From Tomocerus qinae (lineage: Eukaryota; Arthropoda; Collembola; Entomobryomorpha; Tomoceridae): 64,000 bases of DNA. Made by a program: the position numbers and the translations under genes. The stretch lies in the NCBI GenBank assembly GCA_020055645.1, contig CM034549.1:16575930-16639929 (forward strand). The letters are read 5' to 3'. The notes beneath the pieces were generated by a model. The model was not told where the DNA came from, did no database searches, and was given only the letters and a program-made list of their open reading frames with translations. Below are positions 48,905 through 60,600 of the stretch, piece by piece. Positions within the stretch are counted from its first letter, which is position 1. Each line of letters begins with the position of its first letter.

Positions 48905-49711
48905 CCTACGGCAAGCCGTAACAGAAGCTCGCCTGATCAAAGGGGACCGTGTACACATTTTATACATTTATTTTGATTAGTAAATTGTTATTCAAATTAG
49001 TTTAAATCAAAATAGATTAATATTGACTATTAAAATAAACAGAAAATCAAAATAGGTTAATATTGACTATTAAAATCAACAGAAAATCAACATAGATTAA
49101 TATTGACTGAAAATCAACAGGAAATCAAAATTGACTAATATTGAGTATCAAAATAAACACAAAATCAAAGTTGATTAATATTGAGCATCAAAATCAAAAG
49201 AAAATTAAAATCGGTTAATATTGACTATCATAATGAAAAGTAATTCGAAAAATTTAAATTTGACTATCATAATGAAAAGCAATTCAAAAAATATGACTAT
49301 GAAAATGGCTATCAATTTGCATATAAATGCAAAATAGATTTATTTCCGTCCTATAATAGGTATTTTCCGGTTTTATTTACTTTGTTATAAAATCTTAAAT
49401 TTGGTCGAAGCGGCATTTAATATTTTGTACTATCACGCTAACAATCCATAGGAAGCACATTTGAACTTTTAATGTACATTTAATGCCACATTTTCTATTT
49501 GATTATCAAAATGAAGACAAAGTGAGCGCGCGGCATCTCAGCAACCTATGGACCAATATGGCCCATTTTCAATAGGCTTTGTCACAGGTCCATAGGCAAT
49601 GTTTTTGCCAAGTTTAGTTGAAATCCTTCAATGTCTTCAAAAGTTATCGTGTAAACACACGGACGCACGGACGGACTGTGCGATTCTATAAGCTGCCTTA
49701 TCAGGCGAGCT
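48905..49711 (-). mobile_element. tandem-core element D, copy 7 (diverged)
   Basis: Tail at the left (CCTACGGCAAGCCGTAACAG), about 6 diverged core units, head (AAGACAAAGTGAGCGCGCGG) and start at 49711 (TCAGGCGAGCT). This is the most diverged copy in the window. Confidence 0.8.
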
Positions 49712-50474
49712 AAAAACGATTTGTGTTGTTATTTTTTATTTATTACTTACACTGAATTTATTGAATCTCTGTTTGAAATTCTCTTTCCAATTCTCTCTCT
49801 ATCTCAATTTGTAGTGCGGAGTTTATCTATAGTAATTTACCATTTACCCAAAGCACCAAAGAAATAATTTGCACCATGTTTTATTTTTTATACATTTGCT
49901 GCTTTTATACTGTGTGCATATTAGGACACCACAATAAAAAGTAAATAAAGCGCCTATCACACAAAAACCTCCACTCTCAATTAGTATTAGTAATTAGCAT
50001 ATTTCAAAACTGATTTGTACATACTTAGAAAGTTCTGCCTGGATTATTTGTTGTCTATTATAATAAAATTATTTATTCCTATGTCGCAGGATCTATCTAT
50101 GTATCTATCTATGCCATGGACATTGCAGCATTTTGTTGCAATGCACATGCGCGTATACAATGCATGTTTCATAAAACAAGGAAGTCCAACATGGGGAAAC
50201 ATTGGGTTATTTCAAAATTAAGTCATGTATGCTGGGAGCTACTAGTAGTATATAATGTACATGTAAATCAAAATAACTAGCAGACTACTCAACATTGACT
50301 CACGAAAGCTTTACAAGCCCTTGTCACTGCACAGGTCAATAAAGTTTAAGGAAATCATCATTTTTAAAGCAAATGTCAGAGTTGTATAATTTTTCAGAGG
50401 ATATGATTTCTGAAAAATAATTTTGTATTAAAAAGTTACTTATCCTTATTTGGCACTTATTAAATTGTGCAAAA
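49712..50474. other. noncoding spacer upstream of a THAP fragment
   Basis: AT-rich sequence with no recognised repeat or gene. A 68-codon open frame at 50015 has no homology or splice support. Confidence 0.4.
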
Positions 50475-50699
50475 ATGCCGAATACAACTTGTTGTGTCGA
50501 AGGTTGTCATAATAAAACCAACGACATTCCCAAAATTAGTTTTCATAGACTCCCGATGAATGACGAGAAGAAACTTTCAGTTTGGGTTCGCCGTCTTTCT
50601 GCAAAAAGAGGTTCGTTTGTGGCTAATTCTACAATGCGAATTTGTGGAAATCATTTTGATACATTCATGTTTAAAAAAATGGACGACTGAAGCCAGGTA
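50475..50699 (+). pseudogene. THAP zinc-finger exon with a homopolymer frameshift
   Basis: From ATG the frame reads a THAP DNA-binding domain: CCVEGCHN, then FHRLP, WVRRLS and ICGNHF, the C2CH pattern with conserved Pro, Trp and Phe. It ends in TGA 71 codons in, just after FKK, inside a run of seven A. Reading that run as six A continues the domain through KKWTTEA to a GTAATA donor at about 50698. This looks like a one-base frameshift or a sequencing slip. No second exon was recognised. THAP domains are common in genes and in P-element-type transposons, so the origin is open. Confidence 0.65.
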
Positions 50700-51338
50700 A
50701 TACAATTTAACTACAATTATTAAACTACCTCAGTATATTCATTGACGTCAATTGACGTTTTCACGGTTTCTCGTTTGGTGGGCGAGAGGCAGGAGTTATA
50801 CATTGATTTAGTAGGGAATCTTGCGGAAAGTGTTAATAACTTTTTAACCAGAGGAGGTACTTACCATGTGTCAGCGGGAAAGATGTCACAAATTTAATGC
50901 AGAATTCAGTGGTATAAGTCTTATTCTTCTACGATAAGTAGATAAGATCTTCTTCAACGAGCGTTATTGCGATTTTTCTAAGACAACCTTTTTGTATGAG
51001 GGGAGAATACGACTAATGATTGATGCCTGCTACTTGTTGTTTGTAAATAATAACATATAGATGGAAGACTACTAAACAAAGCAAGAGCTAACTTTTTATT
51101 TGGTAACTAGCACCATTAAACGTGACCTTATGCTTGTAAATAAAATAAATTACAATTTTTAAATTGCTTTGTTATTATTTACCATAATATAATTGTAATA
51201 ATAACAAAATAATAGCGGACATCTAGATAAATCAAGGTTTATTCTTTCAAAACGCTTCATTATTATCATATAATTGACGATTATTAATACTAATTTCTTT
51301 GAAAAAATGAGGCAAGAGTACGGTAAACCACAGTTTTG
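50700..51338. other. noncoding spacer
   Basis: No gene was recognised between the plus-strand THAP fragment and the minus-strand YqaJ-like fragment. AT-rich with polyadenylation-like words. Confidence 0.4.
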
Positions 51339-51565
51339 TTAATTAGTTCTGTAAAGTCTTTCTTTTCTCCATAGAAGGGATCTGCTCTGCATTCTAGTCG
51401 CTTCTTCAATTTTTTTGGCTTCTTCAATAGTTACAGCTATTACATTGTCATGGAACTTTTCAAATTTGGAAATTTCAGCTGCAAAATGTGACTTGTATTC
51501 ACAAAGACTTTCACCTTCACCAATTTTTTGAAAAATAATATCGGAAAGACTAACCACCCGAGATT
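51339..51565 (-). pseudogene. fragment of a YqaJ-type exonuclease-domain protein
   Basis: A TTTTCCAG acceptor at 51566 opens about 75 codons: SRVVSLSDIIF, SHFAAEISKFEK, then TIEEAKKIEEATRMQSRSLL, WRKERLYRTN and stop. The run EATRxQSxSxxWxxERxxR is the start of the YqaJ recombinase/exonuclease domain found in many invertebrate proteins of unknown role, often together with THAP or SWIM zinc fingers. The domain should continue with a TAS.FG motif, but the frame stops there and no continuation was seen, so it is truncated. A THAP exon on the same strand lies at 53529, but the splice phases do not join directly. Confidence 0.6.
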
Positions 51566-51779
51566 CTGGAAAAGAAGTTTTTTCAAATTTTTCAATGAGA
51601 ATAATAATTTTACCTCAACATACTCGTGGCATATAAGCTAAAAAAGATTAAATTAATTTTGTCTTTAAAAAACTTTGCAATTATACTATAACTACCAAAA
51701 TACAACTAATTTGCTGTACCTATATGACATTACTGTATCTTTTTAAACATTTCCTCTCAGGTTAAACTACTGCCCCGCC
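51566..51779. other. short spacer
   Basis: AT-rich. On the minus strand a possible tiny exon near 51612-51635 has splice signals but no workable frame into the next exon. Confidence 0.3.
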
Positions 51780-52042
51780 AGAAATGGAATTAATTTCCTA
51801 TTTTAAGGAATTTTTCTGGAAAAATGAAATATTTAAAATAAATAATATGTGCATGTGGACACGCATGAATATTCCAAACGATGTTTATAGAAATTTATAG
51901 AAATAAATTCTATGTACCCTATATTTACTTATTTACTTCAAATATGTCATTTTTCAAGGAAAGTGGGAGTGAAATCTTTTGCGAAATATTTATAACAATT
52001 TTTAACTATTTATTTTTGAAAAATATTTCAAGTGCCTTGTCT
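51780..52042. mobile_element. old relative of the Tim17 foldback MITE
   Basis: It has the same GAAATATTT and GAAATAAAT vocabulary as 23115-23432, the same order of motifs (GGAAAAATGAAATATTT, TGTGCATGTGGACACGCATG in the middle, TTTTTCAAGGAAAGTG) and a right end TGCCTTGTCTG close to TGCCATGTCTG. The left end (CAGAAATGG) is degraded. It is more diverged, so older. Confidence 0.6.
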
Positions 52043-52514
52043 GCACCCAGCAGACCTACTTTCTGTTGGATTTCCTCTCGGTTAGCCTAGCTCCCGATAC
52101 GAAAAATGTAAAAAATGCAGAGTGAAAATTGAAATTGATAAATGTTATTTAAGGAAAGAAGTGTATATGTCGTAAAGAGTGTAAATATAAATGTAAGTTA
52201 ATTCTATGATTTTTGATTAAGCAGAGCCCGTATTGTAGGAAAGTACCCATCATAAAGTAAAATAACAAAAGAGGGTTGAAGTAAGCCAGCCGTTGCATGA
52301 GGGTGAGGAGTGTGAGGTTGAGGCGGGTGAGGAGTGTGAGAGTGAGGGTGAGGAGTACATTTTTTACATCGCGTATTTGAAGAGTTATATTGGGGAGGAG
52401 TAAATAAAATGTAAAATCATCAATTTCTTAATCCCCTGGGGGTAATCTATCAAGGTACTACAAAGGGAATTATTATTAGATACCTGACAAATGTAAGCAG
52501 GTTATCTGAAAAAA

Positions 52515-52963
52515 TAATTTAAGGTTGCTCATCACGCCTGCATAGTAACCGCATGGGCCTATCTAAATGCGTGTTAAAAAGGCTTTACATCAAGCTTTAT
52601 TCCTCTTCAAGATTACGGCCGATTTTTATGAGACTTACATTTTTGGAATCCTGGACTATCGAGGAACACAGGAGGGCGGATGAACTTTTGATATTATTGC
52701 TTTAAATGGTGCAAAAAAATCAACATTGTATAAAAACTAAAACTTTTTTTGGAATTCGATTTTTTTAAAAGCATTTAAAGCAATAATATCAAAAGTCCAT
52801 CCGCCCTCCTGTGTTCCTCGATTGTCCAGGATTCCAAAAATGTAAGTCCCATAAAAATCGGCCGTAATCTTCGGGAGGAATAAAGCTTGATGTAAAGCAT
52901 TTTTTAACACGCATTTAGATAGGCCCATGCGGTTGCTATACAGGCGTGATGAGCAACCTTAAT
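52515..52963. mobile_element. foldback element, arms about 195 bp
   Basis: The left arm 52515-52709 (AAGGTTGCTCATCACGCCTG, ACGGCCGATTTTTATGAGAC) is answered by the right arm 52770-52963 with a few mismatches. The spacer is about 60 bp. Outside the right arm a further short palindrome (AATTGTTTTG...CAAAACAATT) is present. A 63-codon minus-strand open frame inside the right arm is a by-product. Confidence 0.85.
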
Positions 52964-53528
52964 TGTTTTGTTTGTAACTAAGCAAAACAATTAAGGTCGG
53001 CCTATACGCTTTAAAACCCTTTATCTATTTATACCCCAAATGGGAATGTTGCTATGTAGAAATAGAAACAAAAACTTTAAATCGTTAAGTTTTTACCAAA
53101 ATAAAGTTTAAGAATATACTGGACCTACAAATGAAAGATTGGCACTGCTGAAAAGCCGAGATTCTACTCATATTTTGGGCTTATAACGTCACTGAAAATA
53201 AAAAATAACGCATGTTTAAGAGGCACATTGTAATGTGTTCTCACAGACTGTTTTAAATTGCAATTTTAAAAATTATATTGGACTTATTATTAATCAGTTT
53301 GGTTGCAATTGCACAGGAAGCTTCGGGGAGATCTTAATATAATTTGGAGTCTGACAACTGTTGTCTCCATTTGAGTTGATTGTAGTTACAGACATATTTG
53401 TCTGGATATTAATCTCATTATTTAACGATTTCTAAATGAAAAAATCAATTGACTGTAATTGACTGTCCTGTGGCTTTTAACTTCCAAAACTTGCCAAATT
53501 AAAAGAGACTATTACTTTTGTACCTTAC
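52964..53528. other. noncoding, presumed intron of the THAP gene
   Basis: No exon was recognised on the minus strand downstream of the THAP exon. Confidence 0.35.
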
Positions 53529-53773
53529 CTTTCGATTTGCGTTGGACTTGGTAAAGCAGTCGGCTTAAGATATATTTTATGACCACTTGAAAATTCAGAA
53601 TCCTGGAAATGTTGATCACAAATAAATGTGCCACTGTAAATGTCACTCTCTCTAAATCCCAAAATGCTTCGCCATCTTTCGCGTCTACTGTTATCTTTAG
53701 GAAAAGTGTGAAACGTGCAAAATATATTTTCACTATTGTTTTTGCAATTTTTAACGGAACATTTTCGTTTCAT
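53529..53773 (-). CDS. THAP-domain first exon
   Basis: The exon starts at ATG (MKRKCSV) and ends at a GTAAGG donor in phase 2, giving about 81 codons. It is a full THAP zinc finger: CSVKNC, FHTFPKD, RRERWRSILG, FICDQHF and the closing LKPTALPSP, with the C2CH ligands and the conserved Pro, Trp and Phe. THAP domains bind DNA sequence-specifically and occur in nuclear regulators and P-like transposases. No downstream exon was identified with confidence. The YqaJ-like fragment at 51339 is on the same strand but out of phase unless another exon lies between. No lesion is visible in this exon. Confidence 0.75.
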
Positions 53774-55747
53774 TTTAAAAATTTGAGAGCAAGAAGTGGT
53801 CCGTGAAACGATTTAAAGAAAGTAAACAAACGAATATAAATAAAAATAATGCTTTCTGATGTCGCTCACTATTGGTTCTTACTCAACTTCTTTGCTATTG
53901 GTGGACAAGAAAATGCGGACAGGAACATTATAACTTGCACTATTATGGTAGATGGGCTTTCGCTTTCTTATACTTTAGCGAAGCGACAGATCGCCAAGAT
54001 TCAATTTTCTTTGCCAGAGACTTATCATAGACTAAAGCATGTCCCTTACGTCAATAGCAGTCTTGAGACTTATAATAAGAAACTCAACCATTGCAATAAT
54101 GATGTAGTTTGTTAAAGAATTTAAATATGACAAGGAAAAAAATAATAGTAGGAGTCGTAATGAATTATTGTTAGGCAATTTCAATTTCTCCCAGTTAACC
54201 ACAATCACATTTTAAGTAGGTATTTTTGCAGACTAAATCTGAATTAATAATGCACTTGCACGGCTACTGTCTCCAAAAGCCAACTAACCAACTTATAAAA
54301 ATTGATTGTCTCATATTATGGGTGACAAATAGAGTACGCCAATGATGGTTTAACCAATGCTAGCCTCGCCAATACACAACATATCAATGATTGCAAAAAA
54401 TGCAATTACCATTGTAAAATGTTTCTTATATAGTAATAAATCTACTTACTACAATATTATTATGTTATCCAAGTCGACTTAACGTATCATTGCCTATAAT
54501 AGATATGTTTTTGCATTCAGAATTTGTTCTATGATCTTATGGAATAAGTTGTAATGTTGGAGTATTAAAGAGGAAGTATTTGTCAGCGTCACCGTAAGAA
54601 ATTCATGGCATTCTCTAATCTGCACGCGCTAAGGAATTTTGTCCCTTGCTTGAACCAATTGAGATTAGTTAGTGACAGAAATCACAGGATGAAGAAATAA
54701 CTGTATTTAACGCAGTAAATACAATGTGCTCTAAAACCAAAGCAAAGTAAACCACAGAAAAGACAGGCTAGTGCGATCTGAATGTTTAAAGCAGAAAATT
54801 GGTAGTTTTAGGCATCTTAAAAAAGTATTAAAGGAAGGGTAACCGCTTTTGTAATATTTTGTTAAGGTGTGTTCATTTATAAATGTGTTATGTAAGCAAA
54901 ATATGCTTTTGTATACAAACAAACAAACCAAATCTTCATGTCCATCTGGTTCTGCTACTTTAACCTTAACTTTAAGATGCAAATTGAATTCATACGGAGA
55001 GTAGTCCGTGTCTTAGAGATTATTGATACATTCATACATTGTACAAAGTTGTTGCTCCACTTTGACTTTCGCAACTATTTTTCGACACATGAACATTCGA
55101 GTCACGCTTCTGCTCAACTTTATATGTTCTTTGTGCTTCGTATCTTTACATACAGAGCAATTAATACCTGTCCACGATCTTAACTTCGGTTTCAAATATT
55201 GGGCAACCCCACTTTTTTCTTACAACTATACAATGTGTTAATATTAATTTACCAAACGTTCACCATGTAGCAACTAAGTGCAAATGACAGGTTGAGAAAA
55301 GGATCTAAATTTTTTTCCTTTGTTTTAGATACTCCGAACCTTAAGGAAAAATCTTGCCTTACTTTGAATATTAGACCAAATAGGATAATTAGCATATGCA
55401 TCGTGATTTTATAATTGCAAGTACGGGCTCGCACTTATAGATCGAATTTAACCTAGTCATAAATGCAAATTAGTCACTCACGTACAATATTACTAGTGCA
55501 AAAAAGAATTAATTACTAACAATAGAAAATAGTCAAAAAACTGCAAGCAATACTTTCGCCCTGGATTCAATTCGATCCATCTTGCATAATTCTACTATAG
55601 TTTCACGTTTAGACATTCCACTCGCCAAGAGTAAAATTGCAATGTGTCTACTTATCAAAGAATCTTAGTCTGGATTCGTAAATACATTATATCATATAGC
55701 AATATTAATTTTAAAAAAATATTACATCTGTATGGACAAGGTAATTT
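53774..55747. other. noncoding stretch
   Basis: No recognised gene. An 88-codon plus-strand frame at 53849 and several shorter frames lack homology or splice context. Confidence 0.4.
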
Positions 55748-55941
55748 AAACCATGGCGACCTAACAAGGTACGCTGATAGTGGGGATTGAAATTCACTCA
55801 AAACCACTTACGGGGGAAATGTACAGGCGTCCCCATGCCATTGAGTAATGCTCTATGGCTCCTTACCTTTTGATCCCCATTAGTGGTTCTCAGAGATTTT
55901 TTAAAAAACTATAAGCGTACCTTGTTAGGTCGCCATGGTTT
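55748..55941. mobile_element. 194-bp MITE with perfect 28-bp inverted ends
   Basis: The left end AAACCATGGCGACCTAACAA followed by GGTACGC is exactly matched in reverse at the right end (GCGTACC, TTGTTAGGTCGCCATGGTTT), and the match continues a few bases further with one mismatch. There is no coding sequence. No clear target duplication is visible at either side, so the superfamily is undecided. Confidence 0.88.
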
Positions 55942-56941
55942 CAGCTACCTTGTGTATGGATATAAATCCTTTGTTTATCGGCTGCATAAAATAGATAACG
56001 CTAATATTTGCTTGTTTTTGCATCTGGTTGTAATTTAGTAAGTCCTAAACACGCTGTTGACTACAGATACATTTACTGATTTACTTTGTTATTGTGTTTT
56101 AGATGGATAGATACAGCAAATACATTTAAGAAAACAAAGCCAACCTTTGTACATCGATATTGCATGAGATTTGGATTATGAAAGATATCTTTACACGTAC
56201 CTTTGTTTGTTAACGGACTAATTGGTAAAGATTAATAATAGTACACAAAAACATACGATATAGTTACAAAATTAATGCTATAGCAAGTACATTCAGATTT
56301 AAAAATATTTATTTATAAACATGTATACAATAGGAAACAAGAGCAAAGGACCTACATAGGCTTTGCGGTTAAACTTTTTTAAATTGTGGTAAATGCATTT
56401 TTACAATAGTTACTTCCTCTCAATATACATTAAGGTATTATAAATTACAATTAGGAAGATAGGAAGTATTGATAAATTAATCTAAGCAGATGAAGTGTAA
56501 AAGCACCTCTTGCGAAGACAACAAATAACCAAAATGTGGTAATTTGGTTAACATGAAAGAGTACGGCTACCTTAAAGTATGTCACATACACAGATTTACA
56601 TTTAGTCAATCTGAAACTGAGATTGTAAAACAATTTCTCAGTTCACAAACCATATAGCTTAAACTATCTCTCTTATAGTCTATAACTAAAAAAGGATTTG
56701 TATATTTAAAGGTATGTAAATGTATTTCAACAAAACAAAGAGAATCGTATACTGAAAACAACTGTATAATAAATTAGTTTGAATTTTGATTACTGTTGAA
56801 TTTAACAAGGAAAAATTACTTAATTTTTCTACAGTTAACCATAATAGGTACGTATTAATAAAATTAATTGGAAATCTAGGTATGTACATGTAACATGGTA
56901 CAAGTATGAAATGGATACATATTTTTTGTAAACAAAGTAAT
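55942..56941. other. noncoding, 3' flank of the next gene
   Basis: AT-rich sequence, partly the 3' UTR of the minus-strand gene ending at 56942. No other feature was recognised. Confidence 0.4.
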
Positions 56942-57614
56942 TTAGTATTTGATGTGTTGCATCTTGGACTTCTGAATGGACTCGAATATAGAGTCATAGT
57001 TAGGTGGTGGTTCATCTTCGAATTTGTAACGATTGCATGGAGACTGGTTGAAATAATTGAAATCATCTATGTTTTGATCCGGATCAAAGTAAGGATGCAT
57101 TGAAACAACAGATAAAATCTGCGGCCTGTAATAACAAAGAATCGTTTAGGAATCAGTATTTAAAAGCATAACATAATAAAATCATCTACCTATGCAGTTT
57201 CATCATGGTTATCGTTTATGTACCTCGGTAGACATAATACACTTTCGTTTATGAAACTTTCGACAGATTATACCGTCAGGTATACTACGACGTAGTACTA
57301 TTATACACTCATGCAATACAAAGTTTCATGAATTCATGATTACGTCTTGTTGAAACCCAAAATAAAATGATTATAGACTCTAACTACCACTAAGCCAAAA
57401 AATTATCTTTACAATATCAAAAATAGAAACTTTTTTACCCATGCATATTGTCGTTTGTAGCGACTGTATCTTCTGTGTTCGGAACTCCAAATCCAGTTTT
57501 AAAATATGAACAACAAATGGCCAGACTTACAATGATGAAAAATAGGGCAAATCCCAATGCTACTATTACTAGCACTAGGTAAAGTAATTCAATCGGTTCG
57601 TATTCTAAAGACAT
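56942..57614 (-). CDS. second small single-pass membrane protein with a PPxY motif
   Basis: Two exons, 57439-57614 and 56942-57125, join in phase (GTAAAA donor, ATTACAG acceptor) to give 119 aa. Residues 10-33 are one hydrophobic helix, closed by a CC pair (34-35) that could be palmitoylated. The tail is acidic with DPDQNIDDFNYF and PPPNY at 98-102, a WW-domain ligand. The short N-terminus (MSLEYEPIE) carries no signal peptide. An upstream in-frame ATG at 57662 would add 16 basic residues. MSLEYEP was chosen because that longer start looks like 5' UTR. The family is not recognised. The design resembles the protein at 1225-1800, but the sequences are not alignable outside the motif, so any link is functional and not by descent. 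Confidence 0.7.
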
Positions 57615-60600
57615 CTTGATGATCCTGTAGCACTGTCTCACTCTTAGTACATTATACAACACAAAATCCTATTTCACCCACATTTACTAAATTAATTTAT
57701 CTAGATTTTTAATAAAAACTTATTCACTCTCGATTTTTGAGTTTTTTTCGCACTTCAAAGATTATTATAATAAATAGCTAACACATAGTAATTGAATTAA
57801 CATTAAAATTAGATCTTGGGTTTGAATTTTAGCTAACTAGTACATAATAGTAATTTTGTAGTAGTAATAAGTCCAGGGTTGTAAAAATTTTAGATTGGAC
57901 AACAAAAACAGTTTGGATCCATTTCTTGTGATATTTTACAATGGTCCATTATAAATCGTTTTGGAACAATGTCCATAATTGCATGTGATTATGGATGACA
58001 CTTGTATGGAGATTGTCACATACACTTGACACTTAACAGGCACCTTATGTGATACTGACAGGAGAGTAGATTTAATTTTTTACTGCTATGAATGGAGATG
58101 ATGATACAAATGAGCAAACAGCAGGAGTAGGTACAGAGGGCACGAACTAAATGAAAAATTCCACTTAGTAAAGTCAAATTGAATGGTAGGTTTAGCTGTT
58201 TTAACTGTGTCTTAACTTACCTCAATGTAGTTAGATTATGTTGTGAGATTTTAGTAGAGATAAGTCTTTCCTGCCAAGTCTGCCCCTGACTTGACGTGGG
58301 TTGAGAGAAATTAAAATTGATTTGATGTGATTGTCGAAGTAACTGAACACTTGTACTATCTGTATATTAAGTGTAGTAGTCGTAGTAGTACCTCTAGCTC
58401 TAGTATTCTGTTATTCCCCTACGATTAATTGATGCAAGACAAGTTATAATAGCTGTAGGATACTAGATTATAAAGCACAGAAAGCAGTCACACACTTTTC
58501 GAGGTTATTCCTAAATACCATAGCATACCTAAACGCATATAATACGTAAGTACTCTATTATATACATTAAAATTAACATTACATATCTGACTTTTACTGT
58601 ATTTTAATTGTTAGATCTGAACTGATTGCAACAATTCAATAAATAGTACTTGCACTATCAGTTCTAGAAGTACTACTACTACTACAACAGTTGTAGTAGA
58701 TATAGTTTATCAATCAGATAGTGATAGGAGTAAAGATATATGACTTTGACAGACAGACTGACAGCTAGAGTCTTATTGAGTAGGGCACCCTGATTTTATA
58801 TGGATAGCAAAGCTATATTTACTATGAAGAAATGATTTCGGAACACTCTTGCTTAAAATAGGAATTCAGCTTACGATTAGGTATATAATTCTTTTATGTA
58901 GGTTGTAATAGGTTTAATTTATGGTCTTAATGTACAATTAGTACTCGGTTCTCTTCTGAATTTTTCTGCTATGTTATGAATAATAATATTTGTAGGTGAG
59001 CATTGCGAATGATTGCAAGAGGGAAACTGACAGAGAATGAAACCAAGACACACTATTCTGAGATTAAGTCTTTAGAGACTATACAGTAATGTTTGTAACA
59101 GTTGAAAGCAGGTGGAATAGTAGACACTAGAGCAGGGAGCACCTGTTTGAAATTTGCAAAGAAAGTACAAGTTAAGCCCTCGCACAATGAGACTTGCAAA
59201 ATTATAAAGTTCACAGCCTTAATGCAACTAATGCCATGTCTGTAGTAGACCACTTCAGAGAGTATGACTTGAGTTATCTACACCCAAATCTCAATTTTGT
59301 ACTTTTGTGGCTTGTCTACCTTGCACCTTACCACAACTCAATACAACACAGAGAATACCTTTAAGCTAAAAGACTCTTTAGCTTGAATGTATCCCAATTC
59401 TCTGGGAATACATAAACCCAGCAGGTACTTTTAGATAATGTATTTAATGCAAGGCAAGGCGTGACAAGCTTCCTGAGTCAAGATAAAATGTTAAATGGCC
59501 AGGCCAGAGCAGGCCATCGAGATAGACTTTTCCGCATCAGGGAGCACTACTTAAATTCAATTATAATATACCCACAAATATGTCAGTATAGTGCATTCCT
59601 ATATCATTCTTGTCCATATACCAGTATTTTCTTGTTTTTTAAACGTCAATATCAAGTATTAGTCATCCTCATTGCATTTGAATAACAAAATACTCTACTA
59701 CCAAATCGTGAAGTTTAAATCATTAAATATTATGCAAAAATTATTGAACTTCCAATCTTCCATGTGGTAATACTACTCGATTTTTCTATCATACACAGCA
59801 TCATCCTAAACAAAATCATTTCCCAGATGAATACTGAATATTTTTTACTATTTACATTAAATTATCTACCATATAAATATTGTTTACACCTGTATACTTA
59901 GTTGAGTCATATTATTGTGATCACCTGTCTAATTATCATAACAGAATTAAATCATGACTGAAAAATATAAAAAATCATTTCGAATGATCTTGTATTGAAA
60001 GTTGTAAATATTATTACGTTTCAACCGCATGAAGAAAAAAAACTTACTGAATGTACAAAGTACAAAGGCACGGATAGAGTCTTAAGTAGAGTATCTGCGA
60101 ATAAGAACAGCCTTGACTTGCGTTGAATTGAATTGACCACTTGGTTTACATTCATTAGGATTGAATGGATTGAATTCTTAAAGAGAGTTTTTGGCACCTG
60201 GTTGGACACATGAATCTATAGACTTTCAGATTAGCACAATTTATGTGATTGTTATCAGAGTGAAGACTCGTGTGATAAAGAGTACTCTAGAGAAATGCTC
60301 TTTGGCTTCACGTGAACACCATTGTTAGATTCTATTGTTAACAATTACTGGATTGTGTTAGGTAAATGCACTTGCCTACACCTACGACTTACGACCTATA
60401 CTTATAAGTAAGAAGACTCTTCTACCAAGTTATATTCAACTACTAGTAAAAGACAATAACATTGTGCGTATTTGCATTCAACGAAGGTAAGTACTAAATG
60501 CTATTACTTGGATGTGAAATGATTTCATGTGCAGAGTATTTAATTAATCCTAGTTCATATACTCCTACTAGTACTCATCATAATAAAATTAAATACTTTT

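Noticed and set aside
53849..54115. 88-codon plus-strand frame next to the THAP exon
   Set aside because: No domain, no splice context and ordinary AT-rich composition.
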